This document shows positions 28,437 through 36,411 of a DNA stretch of 64,000 nt, in pieces. Origin of the DNA: Methanobrevibacter sp. (GTDB taxonomy: Archaea > Methanobacteriota > Methanobacteria > Methanobacteriales > Methanobacteriaceae); assembly GCF_030539665.1 (NCBI RefSeq), contig NZ_JAUNXR010000004.1, forward strand, positions 101,088 to 165,087, written 5' to 3'. A program made the position numbers and the translations under genes. Each line of letters opens with the position of its first letter. Position 1 is the stretch's first letter. The notes beneath the pieces were generated by a model. The model did no database searches, was not told the origin of the DNA, and saw only the letters and a list, made by a program, of their open reading frames with translations.

Positions 28437-28908
28437 GGATTTGCCAAGTTTAGAATCTGGCGAGTCTTCTTCTTTAAAATTCCATAATGCTAAAACTCAC
28501 AACGAAAGGGAAATTGAAGCTATGAAACATACTCCTGAGGGATGTAGCGCAATTAAAAATGAGATTTATTATCCTAAAAAAAAGGATGGTAGTAGAATTA
28601 AGGGTTTTCATAATACTTACAAAAGAATGAGGTGGGATGCACCAGCACCCGCAAGAACTATGAACAATGGAAATATAGGTTCGCACAATAATGTTCATCC
28701 TGGTCGTAAGTTGTCGGATGGGACTTATTCTGATGCACGGGTGTTAACTCTTCGGGAATTATTCATTGTTTCTTCTTTACCAGAAGAATGGAATGTTCCT
28801 GAATGGGCTACTGATAATTTCATAAGACAAATGGTTGGTGAAGCAATTCCTCCGAAACTATCTTTCCAAATTGTTAATTTAATGGAAAAGGAGTTTAATA
28901 ATGATTGA
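27838..28908 (+). CDS. C5-cytosine DNA methyltransferase, second of a tandem pair
   Basis: A 356-aa enzyme with the same catalytic motifs as its neighbour (PPCQGLS with Cys at about 79, IENV, PQSRPRAI, GEAIPPKLSF). The recognition region (about 210-292) is different: it has NAKTHNEREIEAMKHTPEG and IYYPKKKDGSRIKGF in place of the neighbour's HYARKHTENHINWMKHT and HFPVKKNGEKVKGF. I use ATG at 27838, which overlaps the previous stop as ATGATTAA, with AAAGGA upstream; an earlier start at 27781 would run deep into the first gene. Two C5 enzymes with different recognition regions next to one nuclease is the arrangement used for asymmetric sites, where each enzyme modifies one strand. Confidence 0.93.
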   Translation: MIKGASMFSSAGIAETYFKEAGIDICVANELIPKRAKFYQEMYPDSNMIVGDIREREIKDEFIESIDDDVKFLIATPPCQGLSTLGMNKHLDQMQSDPRNYLVFDILDVIDKKDFDYILIENVSRFLTMYFPYKDSFYKLEEILKDLYSDKYNVEAELLNAKDYGIPQSRPRAIIKMFKKGKKWDWPETQSEITLKEAIGDLPSLESGESSSLKFHNAKTHNEREIEAMKHTPEGCSAIKNEIYYPKKKDGSRIKGFHNTYKRMRWDAPAPARTMNNGNIGSHNNVHPGRKLSDGTYSDARVLTLRELFIVSSLPEEWNVPEWATDNFIRQMVGEAIPPKLSFQIVNLMEKEFNND

Positions 28909-30376
28909 ATTAAATAGAACAAAAGAGAATAAATGGATATTGCAAAAAAATATTAGTTCTGGTAAATTATTTGAAACTTTTTTAGAAGCCATTGATTCTC
29001 AAAATAATTCTACAGATAAAAATAATTTAAAAGATTACTTATCCAAAAAAGATGTTTATAAAGGTAGAAGTGAGGAGGGAAGTTCAAATACTATGGGGGT
29101 ACGTTTAAGTCAAGCTTGCTTTTATATGTTTGGTTATAAGAAATTTAATAAATTTTTTCCTTCTCCAATGACAAAATTATTTTTGGGTTCTAATAATGAT
29201 ATAAAACATTCTGAGAATATGTTGGTGAATTTGTTTTCAATGCAATTCCCTAGTCCTTACAGTAATACTTCTTCAAATTTTGAGATATATATTGGAAGAT
29301 TATTTGTTCAATTGCTTTTAGATAAGCGATTAGATGAAAAACTTTATATTGATGAATGTATTTATTTTTTAATGTTTTTAGAGAACATTAATGAAGAATA
29401 TTATTCAGAGTTAGTTGATAGTATATTGGAATATAGAAGTTTAAGTTATGATGAAAAATGGAATCTTTTTAAAGAAGTTCCTAATTATAATGAAGTTTTT
29501 GCAAATGCAACTCATGAAATGAATTACTATTTTATAAAAATTTTTCGTGAATTCGGAGTTTTTGATGTAATAGGAGATGCGTCCCATAATGATGGAAAAA
29601 TTTTTGAATTTATTCATGGGAATTATAGTGCTATTCGTAAAGATGCTTATGCTCCTAGAAAAAAATATTCGGGTTATATTAAACTAAATGAAAATATTAA
29701 AAATCAAGCTATTATATTAATTAAGGAGAACCCATTATTTGAAAGAGTGTCTACGCAGGATACTTATTTGTCTAAAGATGAGTGGATAAGGGAATTATAT
29801 GAATTTGCTCCATTAAAATATATTGAAACCATAATGGAAAGAAACGATGATAATATTGAAGTCATTGAAAATATAAAGTCAATGGTATATCATTCTAAAT
29901 ACGGATCACGTGATGGAAAATCATTTGAAAATAGTTTATTGCCTATTTTTGAAATGTTTCGGGAGAATAGAAGTGTAACACTTATTAGTGGTTCTGGAGA
30001 TACTGATTTGTTATGTGTTATGGATAATAAAGATGATGAATTATACAAAATAAATGTTGATGCTAAAACTTCTAGAACATCAACTAATTCAATAACATCT
30101 ACACGTATTCGAGATCATCTAGATAAAAATGGTTCCGAATATTGTATTATTGTCTCTCCTAGATTTGCTAAGGGAGTTAAAAGGGATATAAAAGATTTTA
30201 ATATTGTGGTTGTTGAAGCTGAAACTTTAGCTCAATATTGTTTAAATTCATGTTTGTCATCAGAAGATAAATTGGCTGATTTTTCAATGATAAATGATTT
30301 AATCAAATCTAATATGGGGAATGATATTACTGTTCCTCTACAAGAGTTAATTGATAAAGAGTTTAATATGGCTTAA
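28901..30376 (+). CDS. candidate type II restriction endonuclease
   Basis: A 491-aa protein of no family I can name. Near the C-terminus is a PD-(D/E)xK-like core: LISGSGDTDLLCV (about 363-375), a hairpin with DNKDDELY, and YKINVDAKTSR, giving D-x(n)-D-x-K. Ahead of it lies SRDGKSFENSLLPIFEMF, a helix common before such cores, and YCIIVSPRF follows. The N-terminal 330 residues are mostly helical and could hold recognition functions. ATG at 28901 overlaps the second methyltransferase stop as ATGATTGA and has AAAGGAG with good spacing, so the nuclease is coupled to its protecting enzymes. The call rests on context and the motif. Confidence 0.75.
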   Translation: MIELNRTKENKWILQKNISSGKLFETFLEAIDSQNNSTDKNNLKDYLSKKDVYKGRSEEGSSNTMGVRLSQACFYMFGYKKFNKFFPSPMTKLFLGSNNDIKHSENMLVNLFSMQFPSPYSNTSSNFEIYIGRLFVQLLLDKRLDEKLYIDECIYFLMFLENINEEYYSELVDSILEYRSLSYDEKWNLFKEVPNYNEVFANATHEMNYYFIKIFREFGVFDVIGDASHNDGKIFEFIHGNYSAIRKDAYAPRKKYSGYIKLNENIKNQAIILIKENPLFERVSTQDTYLSKDEWIRELYEFAPLKYIETIMERNDDNIEVIENIKSMVYHSKYGSRDGKSFENSLLPIFEMFRENRSVTLISGSGDTDLLCVMDNKDDELYKINVDAKTSRTSTNSITSTRIRDHLDKNGSEYCIIVSPRFAKGVKRDIKDFNIVVVEAETLAQYCLNSCLSSEDKLADFSMINDLIKSNMGNDITVPLQELIDKEFNMA

Positions 30377-30574
30377 TATTTTTTAAAAATTTAGTTATAT
30401 TATTAAGTTTTATAACCTTTTTTATTTTTTTAATATTTTTTTTTATATATTTAATCATATTTTTTTCTTATTTTTATTCAATTGTTTAGATTTTTTTCAC
30501 TTGCACCTTATTTTGTTTATTCATAAAATTTTTAACAAAACATTTATATACTATACTAATTAATTATTATATAT
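30377..30574. other. AT-rich intergenic region, T-tracts then promoter of amtB
   Basis: No gene seen. T-rich stretches at about 30417-30445 could end the restriction-modification transcript. TTTATATAC at 30543-30551 is a good TATA box, placing the expected transcription start near 30573-30580, inside the palindrome listed next. Confidence 0.5.
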
Positions 30575-30597
30575 CGGAAGGCGGATACCGACTTCCG
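30575..30597. promoter_or_regulatory. palindrome at the amtB-glnK transcription start, NrpR-like operator
   Basis: Outer arms CGGAAG (30575-30580) and CTTCCG (30592-30597) and inner arms CGG (30582-30584) and CCG (30588-30590) around ATA form a near-perfect 23-bp palindrome, 24 bp past the TATA box. Methanogen NrpR binds GGAA-N6-TTCC or GGTA-N6-TACC sites in nitrogen genes. Here GGAA-N6-TACC (30577-30590) and GGAT-N6-TTCC (30583-30596) interlock, so this may be a composite site. The assignment is inferred from position, gene content and half-sites. Confidence 0.6.
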
Positions 30598-30679
30598 TAT
30601 GCCAGGAGATGATTTAGAAAGTTTAAAAAAATACCTTTCTATTTATTTATTATTACAAAATTTATGAGAAACGATTTAT

Positions 30680-31897
30680 ATGGATGTATTTAGCGCAGGT
30701 GACACAGCATGGGTGCTCATATGTACTATTTTAGTAATCATGATGAGCATTCCTGCTGTAGCCTTTTTCTATGGTGGATTAAGTAAAAGAAAAAACGTTT
30801 TAAACACAATGTTTTTAAGTTTTATTGCATTTGCAATATTTAGTGTAATTTGGGTAGTATTTGGTTATTCAGTGGCATTTGGCGAACCTTCCTTATGGGG
30901 ATTCATAGGTCAGCCAGGAGATTTCTTCTTGCAGTCAATGGGTATTAACGATTTGAGTGGTTCAATACCTACAATATTGTTTGTTGTATTCCAGCTTGCA
31001 TTTGCAGGTTTGACAGCAGCACTTGTTTCAGGTGGTCTTGTTGGAAGAATGAAAACAAAAGCATGGGTAATTTTCATTACTATTTGGGCTATTGTAGTTT
31101 ACCTCCCTATCGCTCATTGGGTATGGGGTGGAGGATGGTTAATGAACATGGGTGCTCTTGATTTTGCAGGAGGTACCGTTGTTCACATCAACTCAGGTAT
31201 TACAGCTCTTGCAGTAGCATTAGTTTTAGGTAAAAGAAAAGACATTTCATTGATTCCTCATAACTTAGGATATGCAGTTTTAGGTGCAGGTCTATTATGG
31301 GTAGGATGGATGGGATTCAACGGAGGATCCGGTCTTGGAGCTAATGGTCTTGCAGCAAACGCAATATTAGTATCAAACATTGCTGCAGCAATCGCATTAA
31401 TCGTATGGTGTATATTGGATACCATAATTGTAGGAAAACCAACAGTATTAGGTGCAATATCTGGTGGAGTTGCAGGTTTAGTAGCAATCACTCCGGCAGC
31501 AGGATTTGTAGATGTTCCAGGAGCATTAGTAATTGGTGCAGTAGCTCCATTCGTATCCTACTTTGCAATTTATTACTTAAAACCAAAACTTGGTTACGAC
31601 GATGCTTTGGATGTATTCGGAATTCACGGTATGTCTGGTATATGGGGAGCTATCGCAACAGGTATCTTTGCAGCACCAGCTATTAATGAAGCAGCAGGAT
31701 TATTATATGGAAATCCTGGTCAAGTATGGGTTCAAATAGTAAGTGTAGTAGCTACATTGGTATACTCATTCGTAATAAGTTATGTTCTTGCTAAAATCCT
31801 TGACAAAGCATTGGACGGTATTAGAGTTAAAGACAGTGAAGAAATCACTGGTTTGGATACCAATCTTCACGAAGAATCTGCATACAACTTTAACTAG
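30680..31897 (+). CDS. amtB: ammonium transporter Amt
   Basis: A 405-aa membrane channel for ammonium with eleven expected membrane helices. Seen: [21 protein letters not shown], the [14 protein letters not shown] segment, [13 protein letters not shown] (Amt family signature with the first pore His), [13 protein letters not shown] and [16 protein letters not shown] with the second pore His. ATG at 30680 lacks a clear SD; an in-frame TGA at 30665-30667 excludes an N-terminal extension. The PII gene follows 11 bp after the stop, the usual amtB-glnK pair for nitrogen scavenging. The upstream palindrome suggests nitrogen-dependent repression. Confidence 0.96.
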   Translation: MDVFSAGDTAWVLICTILVIMMSIPAVAFFYGGLSKRKNVLNTMFLSFIAFAIFSVIWVVFGYSVAFGEPSLWGFIGQPGDFFLQSMGINDLSGSIPTILFVVFQLAFAGLTAALVSGGLVGRMKTKAWVIFITIWAIVVYLPIAHWVWGGGWLMNMGALDFAGGTVVHINSGITALAVALVLGKRKDISLIPHNLGYAVLGAGLLWVGWMGFNGGSGLGANGLAANAILVSNIAAAIALIVWCILDTIIVGKPTVLGAISGGVAGLVAITPAAGFVDVPGALVIGAVAPFVSYFAIYYLKPKLGYDDALDVFGIHGMSGIWGAIATGIFAAPAINEAAGLLYGNPGQVWVQIVSVVATLVYSFVISYVLAKILDKALDGIRVKDSEEITGLDTNLHEESAYNFN

Positions 31898-31908
31898 GGG
31901 TGTTAATT

Positions 31909-32247
31909 ATGAAAAGTGTAGTAGCAATTATCAGACAAGAAAAATATCCTGATGTAAAAAATGCCCTTACAGCAATTGGCTGTGAAGGTATGAACGTCTC
32001 TGAAGTAAAAGGAAGAGGAAGTCAAAAAGGTATTAAAGAATCCTACAGGGGATCCAGCTATTGTATTGATTTAATTCCAAAAACACGTATTGAAATAATT
32101 GTAAAGGACGAAGGTGTTGACACAATTGTAAATGCAATTATTGAAGGTGCAAAAACAGGAAACATTGGTGATGGTAAGATATTCATCTACCCAGTTGACA
32201 ATGTTATCAGAATAAGAACTGGTGAAGAAGGAGATGGTGCTGTCTAA
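31909..32247 (+). CDS. glnK: nitrogen regulatory protein PII
   Basis: A 112-aa PII signal protein that reads 2-oxoglutarate and adenylate levels and blocks AmtB when nitrogen is ample. Seen: VVAIIRQEKYPDVKNAL, the T-loop region with KGRGSQKGIKESYRGSSY, the PKTRIEIIVKDEGVD strand and the C-terminal GDGKIFIYPVDNVIRIRTGE signature. ATG at 31909 (MKSVV) has GGGGTG upstream; earlier TTG starts are less likely. It is co-transcribed with amtB. A long T-rich stretch follows at about 32262-32292. Confidence 0.95.
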   Translation: MKSVVAIIRQEKYPDVKNALTAIGCEGMNVSEVKGRGSQKGIKESYRGSSYCIDLIPKTRIEIIVKDEGVDTIVNAIIEGAKTGNIGDGKIFIYPVDNVIRIRTGEEGDGAV

Positions 32248-32292
32248 GCCCCATCCATATAACTCTTTTTTTTTTAAAAAATCTTTTTTTTC

Positions 32293-32910
32293 CTAATAAG
32301 ATTTTACAACTCCGTAGATATCTGATATATCTACCCATGTTGTAATTCCTTTTGTTTCATAAACAATTCCGTTTATTTCCTCATATTCGACTTTTTTATT
32401 GTCACTTACAAGATAAACCTGTTTTCCGTCTATTTGTCCAACTCTTTTTACTATGGTACCATATTCAGGACTTTCAGCTACAACAATATCATTTACGGAA
32501 ATGTCTTTGGTTTTTTCCACAATGATTGTTTGGCCATCTTGAAGCGTAGGAACCATTGATGTCCCTTCAACATTGAAGTTAACTGGTAGAACGTCATTGC
32601 CCAATTCGGAATTAATGTTTACATTGAGATTTTCAATTCCGTTTCTTAAACCTATTTCATGAATTCCTTCTTTTACAGTTGTCAGGTTACTATCAACATT
32701 ATTTAATTGGGTTGATACGTAATGACATATTTCCTCTTCCAATGCATCCTGATTAGGAACGGGAAAATTCATAGAACAGGAAACGGAATTGTTTTCAACA
32801 TAAACGTTGGCAGTAGGCTGACTAAAATCTTCAAGATAGACCAATCCGGCAATAGCTACAATAAAAATAATAAAAATAGTTAAGACAAAACTTTTTGAAA
32901 GTCTAGCCAT
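32293..32910 (-). CDS. S26/S24 signal-peptidase-like membrane protein
   Basis: A 205-aa protein with one N-terminal membrane helix (about 8-28) and a C-terminal signal-peptidase-like domain. Seen: VEGTSMVPTLQDGQTIIVEK with the candidate nucleophile Ser, and GTIVKRVG with the candidate general-base Lys. The middle region (about 35-115) is an acidic, Asn-rich insertion not typical of archaeal signal peptidase I, so a specialised substrate is possible. Start is ATG at 32910 or GTG at 32916. It lies 9 bp downstream of aroD on the same strand. Confidence 0.8.
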   Translation of the reverse strand: MARLSKSFVLTIFIIFIVAIAGLVYLEDFSQPTANVYVENNSVSCSMNFPVPNQDALEEEICHYVSTQLNNVDSNLTTVKEGIHEIGLRNGIENLNVNINSELGNDVLPVNFNVEGTSMVPTLQDGQTIIVEKTKDISVNDIVVAESPEYGTIVKRVGQIDGKQVYLVSDNKKVEYEEINGIVYETKGITTWVDISDIYGVVKSY

Positions 32911-32919
32911 ATTCACAAC

Positions 32920-33594
32920 CTATTGTTCAATCGGTAAATCCATATTCAATAATGCTTTCATTGTTTCAATATCGATTTGTCCAGGAGCAGTCACGTCAGT
33001 TCCTGCAGCAAAAGTAATCGGTGAATTGAATTTGGAAGCCATCACCCTTGTATAACTGCCCAATTCACTCATTGAAATGGCTATTGTATCTTTATAGTGA
33101 GATAGTATAGCCAGTATTTTCATGGTGTCTTCAAGATCGTTAGGCATGAAAGCTACTTTTGCAATATCTCCAATGCTTTTCTCTTTTTCCACGATATAGT
33201 ATATTTCATCAAGCTCTGGAGTCTTTTCAAAATCATGATAGGACACAATCAAGTCAGCATTGTAGTCTTTAAGTTCATTTATATACTTGTCATCGGTTTG
33301 CAATTCCACATCAACATATTCAACTAAATCTGCACATCCTTTTAAAATATCTATTCTTTCTTCTTCACTGCCCTTAAATGATCCACCTTCAGTACTTATC
33401 CTGTTGGTTACAATCATTGGGAAATTAATCTCATTGATTGTATTGGTAATGTCACTTAAAACAGGGTCTTTAAGCCCATCAACTCTAAACTCTAGAATAT
33501 CTGCGCCTTTTTTTATACAATCTTCAGCTATGGTTATAACCTTGTCTGTACTTTTTTGAAATATTGGTATTGCGATTTTAGTTTGAGAATACAT
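32920..33594 (-). CDS. aroD: 3-dehydroquinate dehydratase, type I
   Basis: A 224-aa class I dehydroquinase that removes water from 3-dehydroquinate in the shikimate pathway through a Schiff base. Seen: DILEFRVDGL, VTNRISTEGGSF, VSYHDFEKTP with the catalytic His, GDIAKVAFMP with the Schiff-base Lys, and ITFAAGTDVTAPGQI near the end. Start ATG at 33594 is preceded by GGGTG. Length matches archaeal homologs. Confidence 0.95.
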   Translation of the reverse strand: MYSQTKIAIPIFQKSTDKVITIAEDCIKKGADILEFRVDGLKDPVLSDITNTINEINFPMIVTNRISTEGGSFKGSEEERIDILKGCADLVEYVDVELQTDDKYINELKDYNADLIVSYHDFEKTPELDEIYYIVEKEKSIGDIAKVAFMPNDLEDTMKILAILSHYKDTIAISMSELGSYTRVMASKFNSPITFAAGTDVTAPGQIDIETMKALLNMDLPIEQ

Positions 33595-33800
33595 TTTTCA
33601 CCCTTAATATGTAATTTGACAATAATTATTTATTAATTTTTTTAAAATCAACAATAGATAAAAAATGTAAATTATATGATAATTATTTATTAATTTTAAA
33701 TAGTAGGGGATAAAAAATGTAACTTATATAATAAAGTTTTTATAAATACTAATATAATATAAATTGTAGATTTTGAATTGATATAATTATTTGGATAACT

Positions 33801-34622
33801 ATGAAAAAGATAAGTTTTGCAGAAATTAGTATTTTTATTGTTAACAGAATATTCAACTGGCGTTTTAGGATAGCTAGGTTAACAAAACAGTCTAAAATTA
33901 TGAATAAAATCATCAAAAAGCTTTTGTTTGAAGATGATGAAATTGTTTTTGTTCCTAACACAATTGAAGTTAACAAAAAAATAGAATCCTCAGGATCAGA
34001 ATTTTTACCTACTGGCGTTTTAAAAGAGGTTATTAAAAAAACAGACGATATAGTTATTATGGATAGTTGTCTTTGCAGATCATCTAGTGGCTGTGAAGAT
34101 TATCCTCAGGATCTTGGATGTATTTTCTTAGGGCCTACTACAAAAAAGATTCCAAGAGCAATATGTCATGAGGCAACTGTGGAAGAGGCTTTAGAACATG
34201 TTGATGAAGCGGATGCCGCTGGTTTAACTCACATGATTGGAAAAAATAAGATAGATTCAGTTTGGATGAATGTAGGGCCTCGTGATGGACTTCTTACAAT
34301 CTGTCATTGTTGTCCTTGCTGCTGCCTATGGAAAGTAATTCCTGATTTGAACGATGAAATAACCGATAAGATAGAGCCTTTGGAAGGAGTTTCAATTAAT
34401 TTTGATGAAGATAAGTGCATCAATTGTGGGGCTTGCTTAAAGGATACTTGCATGGCCGATGCCATATCTTTAAAGGATGGCAGGATTGTCATTGACAAGG
34501 ATTTGTGTGTCGGTTGCGGATTATGTGCTAATAAATGCAAACCTAAAGCAATCACAATCTCATTCACTGACGAGTCAGTTAAAAGCGTTGCTGATAGGAT
34601 GTACAGCTTGATTAAATATTAA
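33801..34622 (+). CDS. ferredoxin-domain protein with CHCCPCCC motif
   Basis: A 273-aa iron-sulfur protein. The N-terminal part (1-75) is basic and helical. The middle has MDSCLCRSSSGCEDYPQDLGC and, around residue 172, the striking CHCCPCCC run. The C-terminus (about 205-260) is a 2[4Fe-4S] ferredoxin with CINCGACLKDTC and CVGCGLCANKCKPKA; the first cluster site keeps three close cysteines plus one. The cysteine count suggests additional clusters beyond the ferredoxin pair. Relatives occur in strict anaerobes as uncharacterised 4Fe-4S proteins; the redox partner is unknown. Confidence 0.85.
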   Translation: MKKISFAEISIFIVNRIFNWRFRIARLTKQSKIMNKIIKKLLFEDDEIVFVPNTIEVNKKIESSGSEFLPTGVLKEVIKKTDDIVIMDSCLCRSSSGCEDYPQDLGCIFLGPTTKKIPRAICHEATVEEALEHVDEADAAGLTHMIGKNKIDSVWMNVGPRDGLLTICHCCPCCCLWKVIPDLNDEITDKIEPLEGVSINFDEDKCINCGACLKDTCMADAISLKDGRIVIDKDLCVGCGLCANKCKPKAITISFTDESVKSVADRMYSLIKY

Positions 34623-34803
34623 GCTCTTTTTTTCCAAGCTGTAACTCAATATTTTCACAGGTCAATAGATTTGAAAAAATGCTACAATTTATCAAAAAAG
34701 CCCATTTTTTTCTTAATATTTAAATAAATTGATGTATATAGTATATATTAATAAAATTTTAATAATTTTATATTTTTATAATTAAAAATTAAAGGGTGTT
34801 ATT

Positions 34804-35529
34804 TTGAAAATTACATCTATTGGTGCGGACATATCAAAAAACGACGTGTCATGCAGCAATTCTTTAGTAAAAAACATTGAAGCAGATATTTATAAGTTAA
34901 AAACATTAGGTGCTGTCGGTGCAGCTTTAACAAATGTCACTGGAGATGATGTTGTAATATCTGCATTTGTTGAAGATGATTTACTTGAAACTGTTAATGC
35001 CGGAATTGTTAATATATTAAAAGACAATGCAGAAAATTACGGTGACTTAAGTGGAATTTCTCAAGATCCAGATACTGCTGGGGAAGGAATTTCCTATGCT
35101 GAAGCAAATATTCGTGAAGATAGATATCCTGATGCAATCGTTTTGGGTTTTGATACTTATGGTGGTGAATCATTTGTAGGTAAGGCAGCCAATTCTGCAA
35201 TTAAAGCAGCCAGAAATATGGATGATGTGACTGATGTTTCAGATTTGATTGAAGAAAAATCTAGAAAAATACCTGGTGTAGGATATGTTTCTCCAGAAAC
35301 TGATGATCCGGTTATTGTTGCAACTATTGAAGACATAGAGTCAGTAGGTGTTGTTGCAGGTGCAATGATTGGTGCTGCACTTGGAAATAAGAATACATAT
35401 TTGGTTGAAAGAGGCAGTGTATGTAATGTACTTCCGGGAAGCGTTATTTTTTCAGCTACTGCTTTTATGAATGGAAATGTTATTGATTTAGCTGTTCCGT
35501 TCCAGAATAAAACAAGAATATTAAAATAA
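34804..35529 (+). CDS. conserved protein of unknown function upstream of sucD
   Basis: A 241-aa soluble protein that I cannot assign. It starts at a TTG (34804) behind AAAGGGTG. Sequence is alpha/beta in character with glycine-rich segments GAVGAALTNVTGDD, DAIVLGFDTYGGESFVGKAANSAIKAARN, VGVVAGAMIGAALGNKNTYLVERGSV and no cysteine cluster. It is followed within 12 bp by the succinyl-CoA synthetase alpha gene and then HMG-CoA reductase, so the three appear to be one operon. That suggests a link to CoA-dependent metabolism, but the sequence does not show one. Confidence 0.75.
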   Translation: MKITSIGADISKNDVSCSNSLVKNIEADIYKLKTLGAVGAALTNVTGDDVVISAFVEDDLLETVNAGIVNILKDNAENYGDLSGISQDPDTAGEGISYAEANIREDRYPDAIVLGFDTYGGESFVGKAANSAIKAARNMDDVTDVSDLIEEKSRKIPGVGYVSPETDDPVIVATIEDIESVGVVAGAMIGAALGNKNTYLVERGSVCNVLPGSVIFSATAFMNGNVIDLAVPFQNKTRILK

Positions 35530-35541
35530 GGAGTGAAGTTT

Positions 35542-36402
35542 ATGATTTTATTGGATAAGGATACTAAATGTTTAGTTCAAGGAATTACTGGTAAGCAAGG
35601 TTCATTCCATACTGAACAAATGTTGGATTATGATACAAATATCGTAGCAGGTGTAACTCCAGGAAAAGGTGGTCAATCCTTTATGGGAGTTCCTATTTTT
35701 AATTCAATCGAGGAAGTAAAAGAAGAAGTGGACGTTAACGCTTCTATCATATTTGTTCCTGCAAAATTTGCAAAGGATGCGGCTTTTGAATCAATTAGAA
35801 ATTTGGAATTGGTTGTTATTATTTCTGAACATATTCCTGTTCACGATTCTATGGAAATTATGAGTTATGCTGAAAAGATGGGTACTACAGTAATAGGGCC
35901 TAACACTCCTGGAATAATTTCACCAGGTATAGGCAAATTAGGAATCATGCCTACTCATATTTTTGAAAAAGGTAATGTTGGTGTTATTTCCAGAAGCGGA
36001 ACTTTAACCTATGAGGTAGCTAGTCAACTTACCCGTGCAGGCATTGGTCAAAGTACCTGTGTGGGAATCGGCGGGGATCCTGTTATCGGTACTAACTACA
36101 TCGATGTTCTTAAAAGATTCGAAAAAGATGATGAAACCGACGCAATAGTATTGATTGGTGAAATCGGTGGAAATGCAGAGGAAAAGGCTGCTGAATATAT
36201 CAAAAATAATATTTCAAAACCTGTGGTTTCATATATTGCAGGTATGACTGCACCACCAGGTAAAAGAATGGGTCATGCAGGTGCTATCATTCAAGGTAAT
36301 TCTGGAACAGCTAAAAGTAAAATCAATGCATTGTCTGAAGCTGGTGTAAAGGTAGCTACCATGCCATCAGAAATCAGCAAACTTGTCAGAGAATCAATCT
36401 AA
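35542..36402 (+). CDS. sucD: succinate-CoA ligase alpha subunit
   Basis: A 286-aa subunit that binds CoA and carries the phosphohistidine in succinyl-CoA synthesis, part of the incomplete reductive TCA route in methanogens. Seen: [51 protein letters not shown], and [18 protein letters not shown] with the phosphorylated His. I choose ATG at 35542 because AAGGAGTGA lies just upstream; GTG at 35533 overlaps that SD. The beta subunit gene is not in this window. Confidence 0.95.
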   Translation: MILLDKDTKCLVQGITGKQGSFHTEQMLDYDTNIVAGVTPGKGGQSFMGVPIFNSIEEVKEEVDVNASIIFVPAKFAKDAAFESIRNLELVVIISEHIPVHDSMEIMSYAEKMGTTVIGPNTPGIISPGIGKLGIMPTHIFEKGNVGVISRSGTLTYEVASQLTRAGIGQSTCVGIGGDPVIGTNYIDVLKRFEKDDETDAIVLIGEIGGNAEEKAAEYIKNNISKPVVSYIAGMTAPPGKRMGHAGAIIQGNSGTAKSKINALSEAGVKVATMPSEISKLVRESI

Positions 36403-36411
36403 TGTGGAAAC

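Noticed and set aside
26787-28908. The duplicated methyltransferases as an assembly artefact
   Set aside because: The recognition regions and C-termini differ substantially, so both copies are real genes, though exact identity of the shared half still deserves a read check.
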